64,000 bases of DNA from [Bacillus] selenitireducens MLS10 (GCF_000093085.1 NC_014219.1:2720384-2784383), one strand, 5' to 3'. Positions 24,759 to 35,630 are shown, counted from the stretch's first letter. Translations and numbers: made by a program. The notes: a model not told the origin generated them from the letters alone.

Positions 24759-26450
24759 ATGAGCCGATTTTATCAGGAAACACTTCCCTTTGATCATCCG
24801 GAAGATATTGAACAGCAGCTGATCAGGCTGTTGACGAGAGACATCGACAGTGCCGCTGATCTTGAACAGTGGCTGAAAGACCAGACTGTCCTCTACGACC
24901 AGCTCGAAGAAGGCATGACCGGTCATTACATTGATTTTCAGTGCCAAAGTGATTCTGAAGAGGCCAGAAAGACATTCGAGCATGACCAGACCATCATCGA
25001 ACCGCTCCTGAAGAAATACGAAGCAGAACTAGACCGGAAATTCCTCGACAGCCCTTTCGTCAAAGACCTGAACAGCACGGATTACGAACGCTTCATCAAA
25101 ACAAAGGAAAACGCCCGGGCCCTTTTCCGTCCGGAAAACATCGCCCTTGAAGTCGATGAAAACAAGCTTGCCACCGACTACTTTGAACATACCGGCGGTC
25201 TGATGGTCAGCTGGAACGGTGAAGAATTGACCCTCAGTGAACTTGCGGTTTATCTGCAGGACGACAACCGCGATACCCGAAAAGATGCCTTCCTCGCATC
25301 AGGTGCTGCCTTTCAGTCTGTCCAGGCTGAGCTTCAGGCCATCATGGATGACCTGCTTGTCATCCGCCAGAAGAAAGCCGAACACGCTGATCTCGATAAT
25401 TACAGAGACTATATGTTTAAGAAATACCAGCGGTTTGACTATACGCCGAACGATTGCCACACCCTTGCGCATGCCGTCAAACAACATGTGACTCCACTGA
25501 AAGAACAGATTGCAAGGGAACATCAAGACAATCTGGGCGTGGACACTTACCGCCCTTGGGACACGAAGGCTGTGCTGCCGGGCCTTAAACCGCTGAAGCC
25601 GTTTGAGAACCGCGACGGGCTCGTCAGAACCACGCACAGCATTTTCAATCAGCTCGATCCGAGATTTGCGGATCTGCTCGATGCCATGGATAAAGGAGGG
25701 ATGCTTGACCTGACGACCCGTAAAGGGAAAGCACCCGGCGGATTTTGCGCCCCGCTGCCTGTTTCCGGCCTGTCGTTTATTTTTATGAATGCGGCCAATA
25801 CGCAGGACGACATGATCACCCTGCTCCACGAAATGGGGCACTGCATCCACAATGACATGAAAAAAGATATCCCGCTCGCCGTTTACAAGGATACGCCAAT
25901 GGAGTCCTCAGAGCTTGCGAGCATGACGATGGAACTCTTCACCATGGATCAGTGGGACAAATTTTACGATGATCCGGAAGACCTGAGACGGGCCCGTAAA
26001 GAGCATCTCGAAGGCATTATTCAGTTTTTGCCGATGGGAGTCGCCGTCGATCAGTTCCAGCACTGGATGTATGAGAATCCGACGCACACTGCCGAAGAAC
26101 GGAATCAGAAGTTTCGCGAACTCCAGATTGCTTTCAATGGGGAAGTCGTCGACTGGAGCGGTTACGAGAGCTATGCCGAATCTTCCTGGCTCCGGATTCT
26201 GCACATTTTCGAAGTCCCGTTTTATTTTATCGAATACGTCATTGCCCAGCTCGGTGCCCTGCAAATGTTCAAACAATACCGGGAAAACCCTGAAGCTGCA
26301 CTTGAAAACTACAAAAAAGCCCTTGCAATGGGCGCAAAAGGATCCTTGTTCGAGGTCTACGAAGCTGCAGGCATCTCCTTTGATTTCTCCGCGTCCAAGA
26401 TCGAAGAATTAATGACTTTCCTGCAAGAAGAACTCCAAAAGGTTTCATAA
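24759..26450 (+). CDS. M3-family oligoendopeptidase (PepF-like)
   Basis: 563 residues. The zinc-binding HEMGH motif lies at 357-361 with the downstream glutamate in MESSELASMTMELF (about 380-395), the thermolysin-like site of M3 metallopeptidases. Length fits the PepF/Yjbg-type oligoendopeptidases that degrade cytoplasmic peptides. No signal peptide. AAAGGAG lies nine bases before the ATG; a promoter and a clear terminator make it a single-gene unit. Confidence 0.88.
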   Translation: MSRFYQETLPFDHPEDIEQQLIRLLTRDIDSAADLEQWLKDQTVLYDQLEEGMTGHYIDFQCQSDSEEARKTFEHDQTIIEPLLKKYEAELDRKFLDSPFVKDLNSTDYERFIKTKENARALFRPENIALEVDENKLATDYFEHTGGLMVSWNGEELTLSELAVYLQDDNRDTRKDAFLASGAAFQSVQAELQAIMDDLLVIRQKKAEHADLDNYRDYMFKKYQRFDYTPNDCHTLAHAVKQHVTPLKEQIAREHQDNLGVDTYRPWDTKAVLPGLKPLKPFENRDGLVRTTHSIFNQLDPRFADLLDAMDKGGMLDLTTRKGKAPGGFCAPLPVSGLSFIFMNAANTQDDMITLLHEMGHCIHNDMKKDIPLAVYKDTPMESSELASMTMELFTMDQWDKFYDDPEDLRRARKEHLEGIIQFLPMGVAVDQFQHWMYENPTHTAEERNQKFRELQIAFNGEVVDWSGYESYAESSWLRILHIFEVPFYFIEYVIAQLGALQMFKQYRENPEAALENYKKALAMGAKGSLFEVYEAAGISFDFSASKIEELMTFLQEELQKVS

Positions 26451-26459
26451 GCACAAACA

Positions 26460-26492
26460 AGCACTCTCCCGGCAATCAGGAGAGTGCTTTGA
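26460..26492. terminator. Terminator between M3 peptidase and aldo/keto reductase genes
   Basis: AGCACTCTCC / GGAGAGTGCT with a 9-base loop, T-rich on the plus strand and A-rich before it, between converging genes. Confidence 0.85.
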
Positions 26493-26509
26493 TTTACACT
26501 CATTATCCG

Positions 26510-27493
26510 TTAATAGGCGCCACGGATGTGGTCATGAACCTGTTCTTCATAAAACCGTTTCAACTGGTCCATTTCAGAAGGACTGAACGGCTTTACATCA
26601 ACGGCCTTCAGATTACTTTCCACCTGGCCGACATGTTTGAAGCCGGGGATTGCCGCCGTTACGGCATCATGCTCAAGAATCCAGCGAAGCGCTGCCGCTG
26701 TCATACTCTCCCGGTCTTCTTTGATCCAGTCAAGCTTCTGACTCAGTTCGACACCCTTTTCAAACGGCAGCCCCGCAAACGTTTCACCGGCATTGAACAG
26801 CTGGCCGTCCCGGTTAAACGTCCGGTGGTCATCTTCCTCAAAGGTATGACCGGTCTTAAATTTCCCTGTCAGCAGACCACTTGCAAGAGGAACACGCGCC
26901 AAAATGCCGACCCCTTTTTCCTGAGCTGCCGGAAACAGTTCCCCAACCGGCTTCTGCCGGAAAATATTAAAGATAACCTGCAGGGCCTTCACGTTTGGAT
27001 AGTTCATCGCTGCAAGTCCTTCTTCAACAGACTCCACCGATACACCGTAGTGGCGAATCAGCCCTTCCTGCACGAGATCATCCAGAACCTGAAAGACCTC
27101 ACCGTCGTTTATGATCTCAATCGGCGGACAGTGAATCTGGTACAAGTCAATGCGCTCGCGTCCTGTTCTTGAGAGGGTTCCGGTAAGATACTCCTTTACC
27201 TGCTTCTTCGAATACGTCTTTGGACTGTGAATATCGCCGGCACGACAAAATTTACTGGCCAGGTAGATCTCGTCTTCCTTTCCCTTCGTCGCCTCTTTTA
27301 ATAAAGTCTCACTGTGTCCGTCACCATAGACATCCGCAGTGTCAAAGAAATTGACACCTTCTGCCATGGCTTTCTCAAGGCCCTTCATCGATTCGGCATC
27401 GTTTTTCGAACCCCATGCGCCGCCGATTGCCCATGTCCCAAAGCTGAGTTCACTGATCTTCAGTTCTGTATCGCCAAGCTGTCTGTAATTCAA
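26510..27493 (-). CDS. Aldo/keto reductase
   Basis: 327 residues beginning with (M)NYRQLGDTELKISELSFGTW. Catalytic residues of the AKR barrel are visible: Asp and Tyr in NFFDTADVYGDGHSE (about 48-62), Lys in YLASKFCRAGD (near 80) and His in YQIHCPPIE (near 120). NADPH-binding is expected at the C-terminal AAIPGFKHVGQVESNL. Resembles Bacillus YhdN-type stress reductases; substrate unknown. The longer ORF start is rejected because TTG at 27491-27493 sits eight bases after GAAGGAG and gives the family N-terminus. Confidence 0.85.
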   Translation of the reverse strand: MNYRQLGDTELKISELSFGTWAIGGAWGSKNDAESMKGLEKAMAEGVNFFDTADVYGDGHSETLLKEATKGKEDEIYLASKFCRAGDIHSPKTYSKKQVKEYLTGTLSRTGRERIDLYQIHCPPIEIINDGEVFQVLDDLVQEGLIRHYGVSVESVEEGLAAMNYPNVKALQVIFNIFRQKPVGELFPAAQEKGVGILARVPLASGLLTGKFKTGHTFEEDDHRTFNRDGQLFNAGETFAGLPFEKGVELSQKLDWIKEDRESMTAAALRWILEHDAVTAAIPGFKHVGQVESNLKAVDVKPFSPSEMDQLKRFYEEQVHDHIRGAY

Positions 27494-27574
27494 ATGATCA
27501 TCTCCTTCGTAAAGTTCAGTCACTCTCCTTACTAACATACACCGCGAAAGCGGATTCGTAAACCAATGACATCT

Positions 27575-27877
27575 TCAGCTTTCCCGTTTTCTGCGCTCCT
27601 CATCAAGCTCTTTGTAGGCAGAGAGAAAGGAAGCAGGTTCATCTTTCACCATATAGGAAAAAACACCACGGGTTGTATGCAAATAAAGGAGCCCCTCTCC
27701 GTCCGGCATTTCACGGTATGACATATCGAGCACCGTTTCGATGGGAAACGTACGGTATTTGGTTTCCACTTTATCTTCATAAAGAATGATTTCCCTCTTA
27801 TACTCCACATTCTCCTGCTCAAGTTTTCGCACTTCCCGCTGCACTTTATAATACGGGTGACTCGCAAGTCTTGTCAT
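27575..27877 (-). CDS. Small conserved-looking protein, unknown function
   Basis: 100 residues, no signal peptide or membrane segment. An N-terminal charged helix (REVRKLEQENVEYKREI) is followed by beta-rich sequence (VETKYRTFPIETVLDMSYRE, GLLYLHTTRGVFSYMV), a profile like a small PH-type or LytTR-like beta domain, but I recognise no family. The ATG at 27875-27877 follows GGGAG by eight bases. Divergent from the small membrane-protein gene. Confidence 0.55.
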   Translation of the reverse strand: MTRLASHPYYKVQREVRKLEQENVEYKREIILYEDKVETKYRTFPIETVLDMSYREMPDGEGLLYLHTTRGVFSYMVKDEPASFLSAYKELDEERRKRES

Positions 27878-27992
27878 CGCACACACTCCCTGTCTTTTAT
27901 CGTCTGTCATCATGAATGCTTCCTGCTTTCACATTCTGTTTTGAATGATTATACTAGGGGTACGAATGAACAGGAAAGGTGGTGTCATACAA

Positions 27993-28196
27993 ATGGATAT
28001 ATTCACTGTCCCGGACCCGAACGATCCTATGATGGGGTACGCTTATCTCATGACAATCTTCGTCTTGATTGCCGCATCGTTTACCGTATACAAAATGAAA
28101 AAATCCAAAAAGAGCCTGCCGAAAGAAGAACCTCAGGCTTTTGATATGTATGAAGACAAAATCGAATCGAAGCACGAATCAGATCGAAACGAGTGA
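27993..28196 (+). CDS. Small single-pass membrane protein, unknown function
   Basis: 67 residues: MDIFTVPDPNDPMMGYAYLM, one transmembrane helix (about 16-35), then a basic stretch KMKKSKKSLPKEE and an acidic tail. GAAAGGTGG lies upstream of the ATG at 27993. Its 3' end overlaps the start region of the pgeF-like gene, suggesting cotranscription. No family recognised. Confidence 0.5.
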   Translation: MDIFTVPDPNDPMMGYAYLMTIFVLIAASFTVYKMKKSKKSLPKEEPQAFDMYEDKIESKHESDRNE

Positions 28197-29046
28197 TCAT
28201 TATGGAAAAAGACATCTGTTTACACCCCTTCACGATCAGACATGTCAGCACCGTTTTCATAATGAATCGTCAGGGAAGACCGTCGCAGGCTTTACAACAA
28301 GGAACGGCGGCGTCAGTGAAGGGCCCTTTGCGTCCAATAATCTCGGCTTTCATGTGCCGGATTCCCCTGATCATGTTTTACAAAACCGCCGCTCTCTCGC
28401 ATCTGTCCTGGATACAAGCCTTGATCAGTGGGTCTTTTCTGAACAGACACACCGGGATCAGATCGTCAAAATCCCCAAAGCCCTTGCAGGAAGCGGTTCG
28501 ACCGGCATGCACGACTGGATTCGCGATACAGATGGCCTGTATACGTCCGAACCGGATCTGGTTCTCGCGCTGCTCTACGCAGACTGTGTCCCGCTGTTTT
28601 TTCACGATCACAGGAAAGGACTTATTGGCATTGCCCACGCCGGCTGGCAAGGGACCGTTCAGAATATTGCCGGTAAAATGATTCAGCTTTGGATTGAGCA
28701 TGAACAGTGCGCCCATGATGATATTACTGTCATCATCGGCCCGGCAATTTCCGCGACCCGCTACCAGGTAGACAGGAAGGTCATCGATGCCGTCGATGAC
28801 ACCCTAAAAAAGCTTGAGATCGATGAACAGCCTTATAAAGAAGTCACACCAGGCCAATACGCGCTTGATTTAAAACGATTCAATCTCCTGCTCCTTCTCC
28901 GGGAAGGGCTTGATCCAAGTCAGGTGAAGATATCAGGTTCCTGTGTGTTTGAAGAGGAGAACACCTTTTTCTCACATCGGCGGGATCGCGGCCAAACAGG
29001 TCGTATGGCCGGCTGGATCACCCGCTATGGTTCCACTTCCGACTAA
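28150..29046 (+). CDS. PgeF/YlmD-family polyphenol oxidase (multicopper, laccase-domain) protein
   Basis: About 298 residues. Family signatures are GFTTRNGGVSEGPFASNNLG (about 48-67), ALLYADCVPLFF with metal-binding Cys (near 145) and IAHAGWQGTVQNI with metal-binding His (near 163). The family (YfiH/YlmD) binds Zn/Cu and acts on purine nucleosides or immature peptidoglycan stems in different species. The N-terminus is uncertain: ATG 28150 lacks a good Shine-Dalgarno and overlaps the previous gene by 47 bp, whereas an ATG at 28202 with better context is in another frame. A terminator follows. Confidence 0.8.
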   Translation: MKTKSNRSTNQIETSDHYGKRHLFTPLHDQTCQHRFHNESSGKTVAGFTTRNGGVSEGPFASNNLGFHVPDSPDHVLQNRRSLASVLDTSLDQWVFSEQTHRDQIVKIPKALAGSGSTGMHDWIRDTDGLYTSEPDLVLALLYADCVPLFFHDHRKGLIGIAHAGWQGTVQNIAGKMIQLWIEHEQCAHDDITVIIGPAISATRYQVDRKVIDAVDDTLKKLEIDEQPYKEVTPGQYALDLKRFNLLLLLREGLDPSQVKISGSCVFEEENTFFSHRRDRGQTGRMAGWITRYGSTSD

Positions 29047-29071
29047 GAGCGCCTTTTTGGTGCTCTTTTGT
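29045..29071 (+). terminator. Terminator after pgeF-like gene
   Basis: AGAGCGCC-TTTTT-GGTGCTCT followed by TTTG right at the stop codon; short but well placed. Confidence 0.6.
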
Positions 29072-29200
29072 TTTACAGAGGTTTCTTGCAAGCAGTATGG
29101 AGGGGTTTGCCTGCTGTCGCCGAGTGTAAGAACCACGCTACCGGGCAACAACATGTATCCGTTTTATCAGAAATCCCCGCCCTTCCTTACTTTTATGAAA

Positions 29201-29235
29201 ACGCTTCAGAAAAATTTACAATTTATCAGAAAATT
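29201..29235. promoter_or_regulatory. CodY-box-like motifs upstream of ilvE
   Basis: The 15-mer ATTTATCAGAAAATT (29221-29235) matches the CodY consensus AATTTTCWGAAAATT at 13 of 15 positions, and ACGCTTCAGAAAAAT (29201-29215) at 11 of 15. They lie about 90 bp upstream of the ilvE -35. CodY is the usual GTP/branched-chain-amino-acid-responsive repressor of ilv-leu genes in Bacillus. The rest of the 386-bp gap 29047-29432 shows no gene. Confidence 0.6.
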
Positions 29236-29321
29236 CAATCACCCCTTACTGCCACAAGGAAATCGGCTCTTTTCTTACTCCCGCAAGCGATTGAACTGTC
29301 AGAATTTTTTACATCATGCTG

Positions 29322-29350
29322 TTGCAATCTCACCGTTCAGCGTGTAACAT
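29322..29350 (+). promoter_or_regulatory. Promoter of ilvE
   Basis: -35 TTGCAA (29322-29327), 17-base spacer, -10 TAACAT (29345-29350), about 80 bases before the ilvE ATG. Confidence 0.65.
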
Positions 29351-29432
29351 AACCATCAATATCAGATTTTTTCAACGATTCTAACATTACGGTGACAGGC
29401 GTCACAACACTAACAGAAAGGAGTGGGTCGGT

Positions 29433-30338
29433 ATGAGCAACCAATGGATCTTCCTTGGTGGTGAGTTCGTCAAGAAAGAAGATGCGGTCGTCAGTGTGTA
29501 CGATCATGGTTTCCTCTACGGAGATGGGGTGTTCGAAGGCATTCGTGTCTATCACGGCAACATCTTCAAACTCGATGAGCACTTGACTCGACTATATCAG
29601 TCAGCACAGTCGATCATGCTAACAATTCCATACGACAAGGAGGAAATGGAACAGGTCATTGTTGATACCGTCCGTAAGAATGAACTCCAATCTGCATATA
29701 TCCGCATTGTCGTTTCCCGCGGACCAGGTAATCTCGGACTTGACCCTTCATCCTGCAGGAAACCGCAGGTGATCGTCATCGCCGAGAACCTCCGGATGTT
29801 CCCGGAAGAATTGTACGAGCAGGGTCTCAGAATTGCCTCTGTCGCAAGTCGCCGAAACCGGCCGGACGTCCTCAGCCCTCAGGTTAAATCCCTGAACTAC
29901 CTGAACAACATCCTCGTGAAACTTGAAGCCAATCAGGCAGGTGTTGACGAAGCACTGATGCTGAATGATCAAGGGTATGTGACTGAAGGATCCGCCGATA
30001 ACATTTTTATCGTCAAAGATGGCAAGATCAAGACACCTCCGGTCTATCTCGGTGCACTTGAAGGCATTACGCGCAATGCCATCCTTGAGATCGCGAGTGA
30101 ACTCGGATATGACGTTCAGGAGACACCGTTTACCCGTCACGATGTGTACATCGCTGACGAAGTCTTTCTCACCGGAACCGCTGTCGAAGTCATCGCAGCC
30201 GTTGAAGTGGACGGACGCAAGGTGCGGGATGGAAAGCCTGGAGAGATTACCAATCATTTATTAAGAGAATTCAGAAAAGTTGTTGTCAATGATGGCACAC
30301 AATGTTACGATAAGTCTCAAACCAAAGCGATCGTGTAA
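29433..30338 (+). CDS. ilvE: Branched-chain amino acid aminotransferase
   Basis: 301 residues, fold-type IV PLP enzyme. The Schiff-base lysine is in LSPQVKSLNYLNN (about K152), with YVTEGSADNIFIVKDGKIKTPP (near 178-200) and EVFLTGTAVEVIAAVEVDGR (near 244-263) as conserved PLP-phosphate and substrate segments. It performs the last step of Val, Leu and Ile synthesis. AAAGGAG lies nine bases before the ATG. It is the first gene of the ilv-leu cluster, but a T-box leader separates it from ilvB, so it can be expressed independently of the downstream genes. Confidence 0.93.
   Translation: MSNQWIFLGGEFVKKEDAVVSVYDHGFLYGDGVFEGIRVYHGNIFKLDEHLTRLYQSAQSIMLTIPYDKEEMEQVIVDTVRKNELQSAYIRIVVSRGPGNLGLDPSSCRKPQVIVIAENLRMFPEELYEQGLRIASVASRRNRPDVLSPQVKSLNYLNNILVKLEANQAGVDEALMLNDQGYVTEGSADNIFIVKDGKIKTPPVYLGALEGITRNAILEIASELGYDVQETPFTRHDVYIADEVFLTGTAVEVIAAVEVDGRKVRDGKPGEITNHLLREFRKVVVNDGTQCYDKSQTKAIV
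30283..30311 (+). promoter_or_regulatory. Internal promoter in the 3' end of ilvE, driving the T-box leader
   Basis: TTGTCA (30283-30288), 17-base spacer, TACGAT (30306-30311) inside the last codons of ilvE. A transcript would begin near 30318, just before the T-box leader. A weak CodY-like match AGAATTCAGAAAAGT (30266-30280, 11 of 15) abuts the -35. Confidence 0.55.
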
Positions 30339-30344
30339 GTCATA

Positions 30345-30665
30345 CGCATACAGAAACCTGTGACGGGTAAAAAGACTGAAGATTCGGGTAATCACAGAGA
30401 ACCGGAACTGCTGGAAACCGGTATTACTCCTTCATTCGACATCTTCCCTGAGGGCGCTGCTGAACATTCTTCTGATCAGTAGGCTGCGCCGGGTCCTGAA
30501 ACGGACCCGTTATCAAAAGAAGCTGTTCAATCAGCTTCACAAGGTGCCCGGTGCGAGCCGGTCACAAAATCGGGTGGTACCGAGAAAAGCAAAGGCTCTT
30601 TCTCCCCGTTCTCTGTTAAAGTAACGACTTTAACAAAGGCGGAGATAAAGGGTCTTTTTTTCGTA
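30345..30665 (+). ncRNA. T-box leader of ilvB-ilvN-ilvC-leuABCD
   Basis: The conserved T-box motif GGGTGGTACCGAGAAAAGC begins at 30571. Upstream lies a Stem-I-like region (about 30378-30455) whose base GAAGAT/ATCTTC and upper arm GGTAAT/ATTAC can pair. Downstream a terminator forms: GTTAAAGT/ACTTTAAC (about 30614-30635) inside CTCTTTCTCC/GGAGATAAAGGG, ending in T7. Uncharged tRNA binding would favour the antiterminator. The specifier is probably Leu CUC, which occurs in the ATTACTCCTT segment on the 3' side of Stem I, but I cannot fix it by eye. Confidence 0.9.
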
Positions 30666-30706
30666 TACACGTAAGCAAATCATATCCATACCAGGAGGGG
30701 AATTTG

Positions 30707-32446
30707 ATGAAAGTAAGAACAATGCCAGAGCCGGCAAAGGCTCAACCGCAAACCGCAACTCAGCCTAGGACCGGTGCCGACATTCTTGTTGAATCACTGC
30801 TCAAGCAGCAGGTTAAAACGATATTTGGTTACCCTGGCGGAGCCGTACTGCCGATCTACGACGCTCTGTACCGTTCGGAAGGTGACTTCGACCATATCCT
30901 GACTCGCCATGAACAGGGCGCAATCCATGCAGCAGAAGGCTATGCCCGGGTTACAAACGAAGCGGCCGTCGTCATCGGAACGAGCGGACCAGGAGCCACC
31001 AATCTCGTTACAGGGATTGCCGATGCAATGATGGATTCCCTTCCGCTCGTCGTCATCACCGGCCAGGTTGCCACAGCCGTTACCGGAACAGACGCTTTTC
31101 AGGAAGCGGATGTCATGGGGATCACAACGCCGATCACCAAACACAACTATCAGATCCAGGATGCTTATGATATCCCGCGGATTATCAATGAAGCTTTTCA
31201 TATTGCGTCCACAGGAAGACCCGGACCAGTCGTTGTCGATATCCCGAAAGACATTTCTGCAGGGATTGTGACGGAAAAAGGACCGGAAGCATTCCATCTG
31301 CAAGGCTATCAGCCGACAATTAAACCGAATCCGATGCAGATCAAAAAAGTGGCTGAAGCATTAAAACATGCGAAAAAACCACTGATTCTTACAGGGGCAG
31401 GCGTCCTGCACGGCCATGCATCAGATGCCATCCTTCAGTTTGCGGAGGCGTGTCAGATCCCGGTTACATCCACCCTGCTCGGCCTCGGCGCATTCCCTGG
31501 TGATCACGAACTGTTCCTAGGTATGGCGGGCATGCATGGCACATACGCATCAAACATGGCCATCACCGAATGTGACCTGCTCATTAACGTCGGTGCCCGT
31601 TTCGATGACCGTCTGACCGGCAATCTTGCTCATTTTGCTCCGGAAGCAACCATTGTCCACGTCGACATTGACCCGGCCGAAATTGGCAAAAACGTGCCGA
31701 CAGACATTCCTGTCGTCAGCGACAGCAAGGCAGCCGTTGAATCGATTATGAAACACACGGAGGCAACCGGCGATTACAGCCAGTGGCGCGAACATCTTCA
31801 GACTTATTCAGCCGAGTTCCCGCTCTGGTTCAACAATCCGCAAGAAGAAATGATTCCACAGTGGCTGATCTCATCCATCTTTGACATCACCAAAGGCGAC
31901 GCCATTGTCACAACGGATGTCGGTCAGCACCAGATGTGGTCCGCACAGTATTACCGCTTCAACCGTCCCGACCGCTGGGTCACTTCAGGAGGCCTTGGCA
32001 CGATGGGCTTTGGTTTCCCTGCAGCAATCGGCGCTCAGCTTGCCAAGCCGGAAGAACGCGTCCTTGCCATAGTCGGTGACGGCGGTTTCCAGATGACCCT
32101 TCAGGAACTGTCCGTTCTTCAGGAACGGCAGCTGCCGGTGAAAATCATCATTGTGAACAACGGTGCACTCGGCATGGTCCGACAGTGGCAGGAAGCCTTC
32201 TATGATAAGCGCTATTCCGAATCCCTGATCGGCACGCAGCCGGATTTCGTAAAACTCGCCGACAGCTACGGCGTTGAAGGCATCAAAATTGAGTCCCAGG
32301 CACACTTTATGGAAGTGGCACCTGAATATCTGACGAATGATAAACCCTGCCTTCTCGACTGCAGAGTCCTGCAGCAGGAAAACGTTTATCCGATGGTCGC
32401 ACCTGGTAAATCAATCAACGACATGATAGGAGTGAAACCGGAATGA
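30707..32446 (+). CDS. ilvB: Acetolactate synthase large subunit
   Basis: 579 residues. TPP enzyme with the catalytic Glu in [17 protein letters not shown] (about E67), FAD-region [17 protein letters not shown] (near 300) and the C-terminal TPP/Mg motif [13 protein letters not shown]...[12 protein letters not shown] (near 462-500). It condenses two pyruvates, or pyruvate with 2-oxobutyrate, at the first common step of branched-chain amino acid synthesis. A TTG at 30704 precedes the ATG at 30707; the ATG is favoured by spacing from AGGAGGGG. Controlled by the upstream T-box. Overlaps ilvN by 4 bp. Confidence 0.95.
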   Translation: MKVRTMPEPAKAQPQTATQPRTGADILVESLLKQQVKTIFGYPGGAVLPIYDALYRSEGDFDHILTRHEQGAIHAAEGYARVTNEAAVVIGTSGPGATNLVTGIADAMMDSLPLVVITGQVATAVTGTDAFQEADVMGITTPITKHNYQIQDAYDIPRIINEAFHIASTGRPGPVVVDIPKDISAGIVTEKGPEAFHLQGYQPTIKPNPMQIKKVAEALKHAKKPLILTGAGVLHGHASDAILQFAEACQIPVTSTLLGLGAFPGDHELFLGMAGMHGTYASNMAITECDLLINVGARFDDRLTGNLAHFAPEATIVHVDIDPAEIGKNVPTDIPVVSDSKAAVESIMKHTEATGDYSQWREHLQTYSAEFPLWFNNPQEEMIPQWLISSIFDITKGDAIVTTDVGQHQMWSAQYYRFNRPDRWVTSGGLGTMGFGFPAAIGAQLAKPEERVLAIVGDGGFQMTLQELSVLQERQLPVKIIIVNNGALGMVRQWQEAFYDKRYSESLIGTQPDFVKLADSYGVEGIKIESQAHFMEVAPEYLTNDKPCLLDCRVLQQENVYPMVAPGKSINDMIGVKPE

Positions 32447-32964
32447 AACGGATCATAACAGCAGTTGTCCAAAACCGCAGCGGGGTCCTGAACCGGTTAA
32501 CCGGTCTCCTCCAAAAAAGACAGTTCAATATCGAAAGCATCTCCGTCGGACGCACTGAAACAGACGGCGTATCGCGCATGACATTCGTCGTTGATGTGGA
32601 AGACCACCGGAAACTTGAACAGCTGACCAAGCAGCTGAACAAGCAGATCGACGTCATCAAGGTATCTGACCTGACCGATCAGGCTGTCGTGGCAAGGGAA
32701 CTCGCCCTCATCAAAGTGGTCTGCACACCGCAGCATCGCATGGAAATCCAGGGCATTATTGAACCCTTCCGGGCCGATGTCATCGATGTCAGCCGTGACT
32801 CCCTTTCTATTCAGGTCACCGGCAAACCGGAAAAAATCGAAGCCGTTATTGATCTCTTGAGACCATACGGGATTAAAGACATCGCAAGAACCGGCATCAC
32901 CGCCTTTACACGCGGTCATCAGCCGCAAGTATCCGAGTATCCGGCATTCTCCCTGTTAAAGTAA
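32443..32964 (+). CDS. ilvN: Acetolactate synthase small (regulatory) subunit
   Basis: 173 residues. The N-terminal ACT domain (about 1-75) opens [18 protein letters not shown], where the loop before GVLNR binds valine in this family; the C-terminal half is the ALS_ss_C domain that contacts the large subunit. It confers feedback control on IlvB. ATGA overlap with ilvB gives coupled translation at a 1:1 ratio. A small hairpin ACTCTGATTCAGAGT (32985-32999) lies in the 82-bp gap before ilvC and could be a processing or attenuation site. Confidence 0.93.
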   Translation: MKRIITAVVQNRSGVLNRLTGLLQKRQFNIESISVGRTETDGVSRMTFVVDVEDHRKLEQLTKQLNKQIDVIKVSDLTDQAVVARELALIKVVCTPQHRMEIQGIIEPFRADVIDVSRDSLSIQVTGKPEKIEAVIDLLRPYGIKDIARTGITAFTRGHQPQVSEYPAFSLLK

Positions 32965-33013
32965 CACCTACAACCGATTTCACCACTCTGATTCAGAGTT
33001 TTGGAAATAATAA

Positions 33014-34048
<1,035 letters not shown>

Positions 34049-34067
34049 GTAAAGGGAAGTGATTGAT

Positions 34068-35630
34068 ATGACTCGCATAAACATTTTCGATACAACTCTG
34101 CGGGATGGTGAACAGTCCCCCGGTGTCAATCTGAACCAGCTCGAAAAACTCGAGATTGCCAAGCAGCTTGAACGCTTCGGGGTCAACGTGATGGAGGCAG
34201 GCTTCCCTGCTTCCTCACGGGGTGATTTTGAAGGGGTTAAGAAGATTGCCGATACCATTCAGCAGGCATCGGTTACAGGACTTGCAAGAGCGGTGAAATC
34301 CGATGTGGACGCAGCGTGGGATGCCTTAAAAGGCGGCGTCGATCCGCGTCTGCACGTCTTTATCGCCACATCGCCCATTCACATGACCCACAAACTGAAG
34401 AAATCGCCGGATCAGGTCGTCACCATTGCAGAAGACATGGTACGTTATGCGAGAAAAACTTTCCCTAAAGTAGAATGGTCCGCGGAAGATGCATCGCGAT
34501 CGGATCTCGACTTTCTCGTGCACATCATCGAAAAAGTCATTGATGCCGGCGCAACCGTGATTAATCTGCCGGATACCGTCGGCTATACGACACCTTATGA
34601 GTACGGCAAGATGTTCCGTTACATTTCAGAGAATGTGCGAAACATCGACAAAGCCATTCTTTCCGCACACTGTCATGACGATCTCGGTATGGCCGTAGCC
34701 AACTCGATTTCGGCCATGGAAAACGGTGCAACGCAGGTGGAGGGCACAATCAACGGCATCGGAGAACGTGCCGGAAATGCCGCACTCGAGGAACTCGCCG
34801 TCGCCATGCATATCCGCAAGGACTTCTATAATATCGAAACAACCATTAACCTCGGTGAAACAAAACGGACCAGTGACCTCGTCAGCAAGTTGACCGGAAT
34901 GTTTGTCCCAAGAAACAAAGCCGTCGTCGGTCAAAATGCCTTTGCGCACGAATCCGGAATTCATCAGGATGGTGTTTTGAAACATGCCGAAACGTATGAA
35001 ATCATTACACCGGAACTTGTCGGGGTTCACTCGAATGACCTCGTACTCGGAAAACATTCCGGAAAGCATGCCTTTAAAGACCGGCTGAAAAAACTCGGTT
35101 ATGAACTGAGTGACGAACTCCTGGGCAAGGCGTTCGTTGAGTTTAAGCAGCTGACCGATCATAAGAAAATGATCACCGATGACGATCTCTTTACGATCCT
35201 GACGGATATTCAGACATCCGCTTATGACATCTCATCCTATGATCTGACGTCCTTCCAGGTGCATTACGGTTCAGGAAACCTGCCTACAGCCACAGTTGCC
35301 ATGACGAATCCTGACGGTGACAAGTGCGAAGAGGCACGGACAGGATCAGGCAGTGTCGAAGCCCTCTACAACACGCTTGACGCATTGATCAAAGAGGAAC
35401 TTCACCTGACCGATTATCAGCTTAATTCCGTCGGACGCGGCAGAGATGCCCTTGCTGAAGCCCATGTCAAAATGACCGTTGAAGGCATCGACGTCACAGG
35501 ACGCGCAAGCTCACAGGATGTCCTCGAAGCTTCCGCTAAAGCGTTTGTCAATGCCGTAAATCGCTTCATTCACCAGCGGGCTATGGAGGCCGGCACAAAA
35601 AATGATCAGGAGCACACCATCCTGACATGA
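34068..35630 (+). CDS. leuA: 2-isopropylmalate synthase
   Basis: 520 residues. The catalytic HMGL-like barrel starts [19 protein letters not shown], with metal/catalytic residues in that D-R-E segment and in [16 protein letters not shown] (HxH-type site near 203); the C-terminal leucine-binding regulatory domain runs from about 390 to 510. It makes 2-isopropylmalate from acetyl-CoA and 2-oxoisovalerate, the committed step to leucine. GTG at 34059 is in frame, but ATG 34068 with AAAGGGAAG eight bases away is preferred. Confidence 0.95.
   Translation: MTRINIFDTTLRDGEQSPGVNLNQLEKLEIAKQLERFGVNVMEAGFPASSRGDFEGVKKIADTIQQASVTGLARAVKSDVDAAWDALKGGVDPRLHVFIATSPIHMTHKLKKSPDQVVTIAEDMVRYARKTFPKVEWSAEDASRSDLDFLVHIIEKVIDAGATVINLPDTVGYTTPYEYGKMFRYISENVRNIDKAILSAHCHDDLGMAVANSISAMENGATQVEGTINGIGERAGNAALEELAVAMHIRKDFYNIETTINLGETKRTSDLVSKLTGMFVPRNKAVVGQNAFAHESGIHQDGVLKHAETYEIITPELVGVHSNDLVLGKHSGKHAFKDRLKKLGYELSDELLGKAFVEFKQLTDHKKMITDDDLFTILTDIQTSAYDISSYDLTSFQVHYGSGNLPTATVAMTNPDGDKCEEARTGSGSVEALYNTLDALIKEELHLTDYQLNSVGRGRDALAEAHVKMTVEGIDVTGRASSQDVLEASAKAFVNAVNRFIHQRAMEAGTKNDQEHTILT

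Noticed and set aside
29068-29352. 94-codon plus-strand frame in the gap before ilvE
   Set aside because: No Shine-Dalgarno, odd composition and overlap with the CodY-like sites and the ilvE promoter; treated as non-coding.
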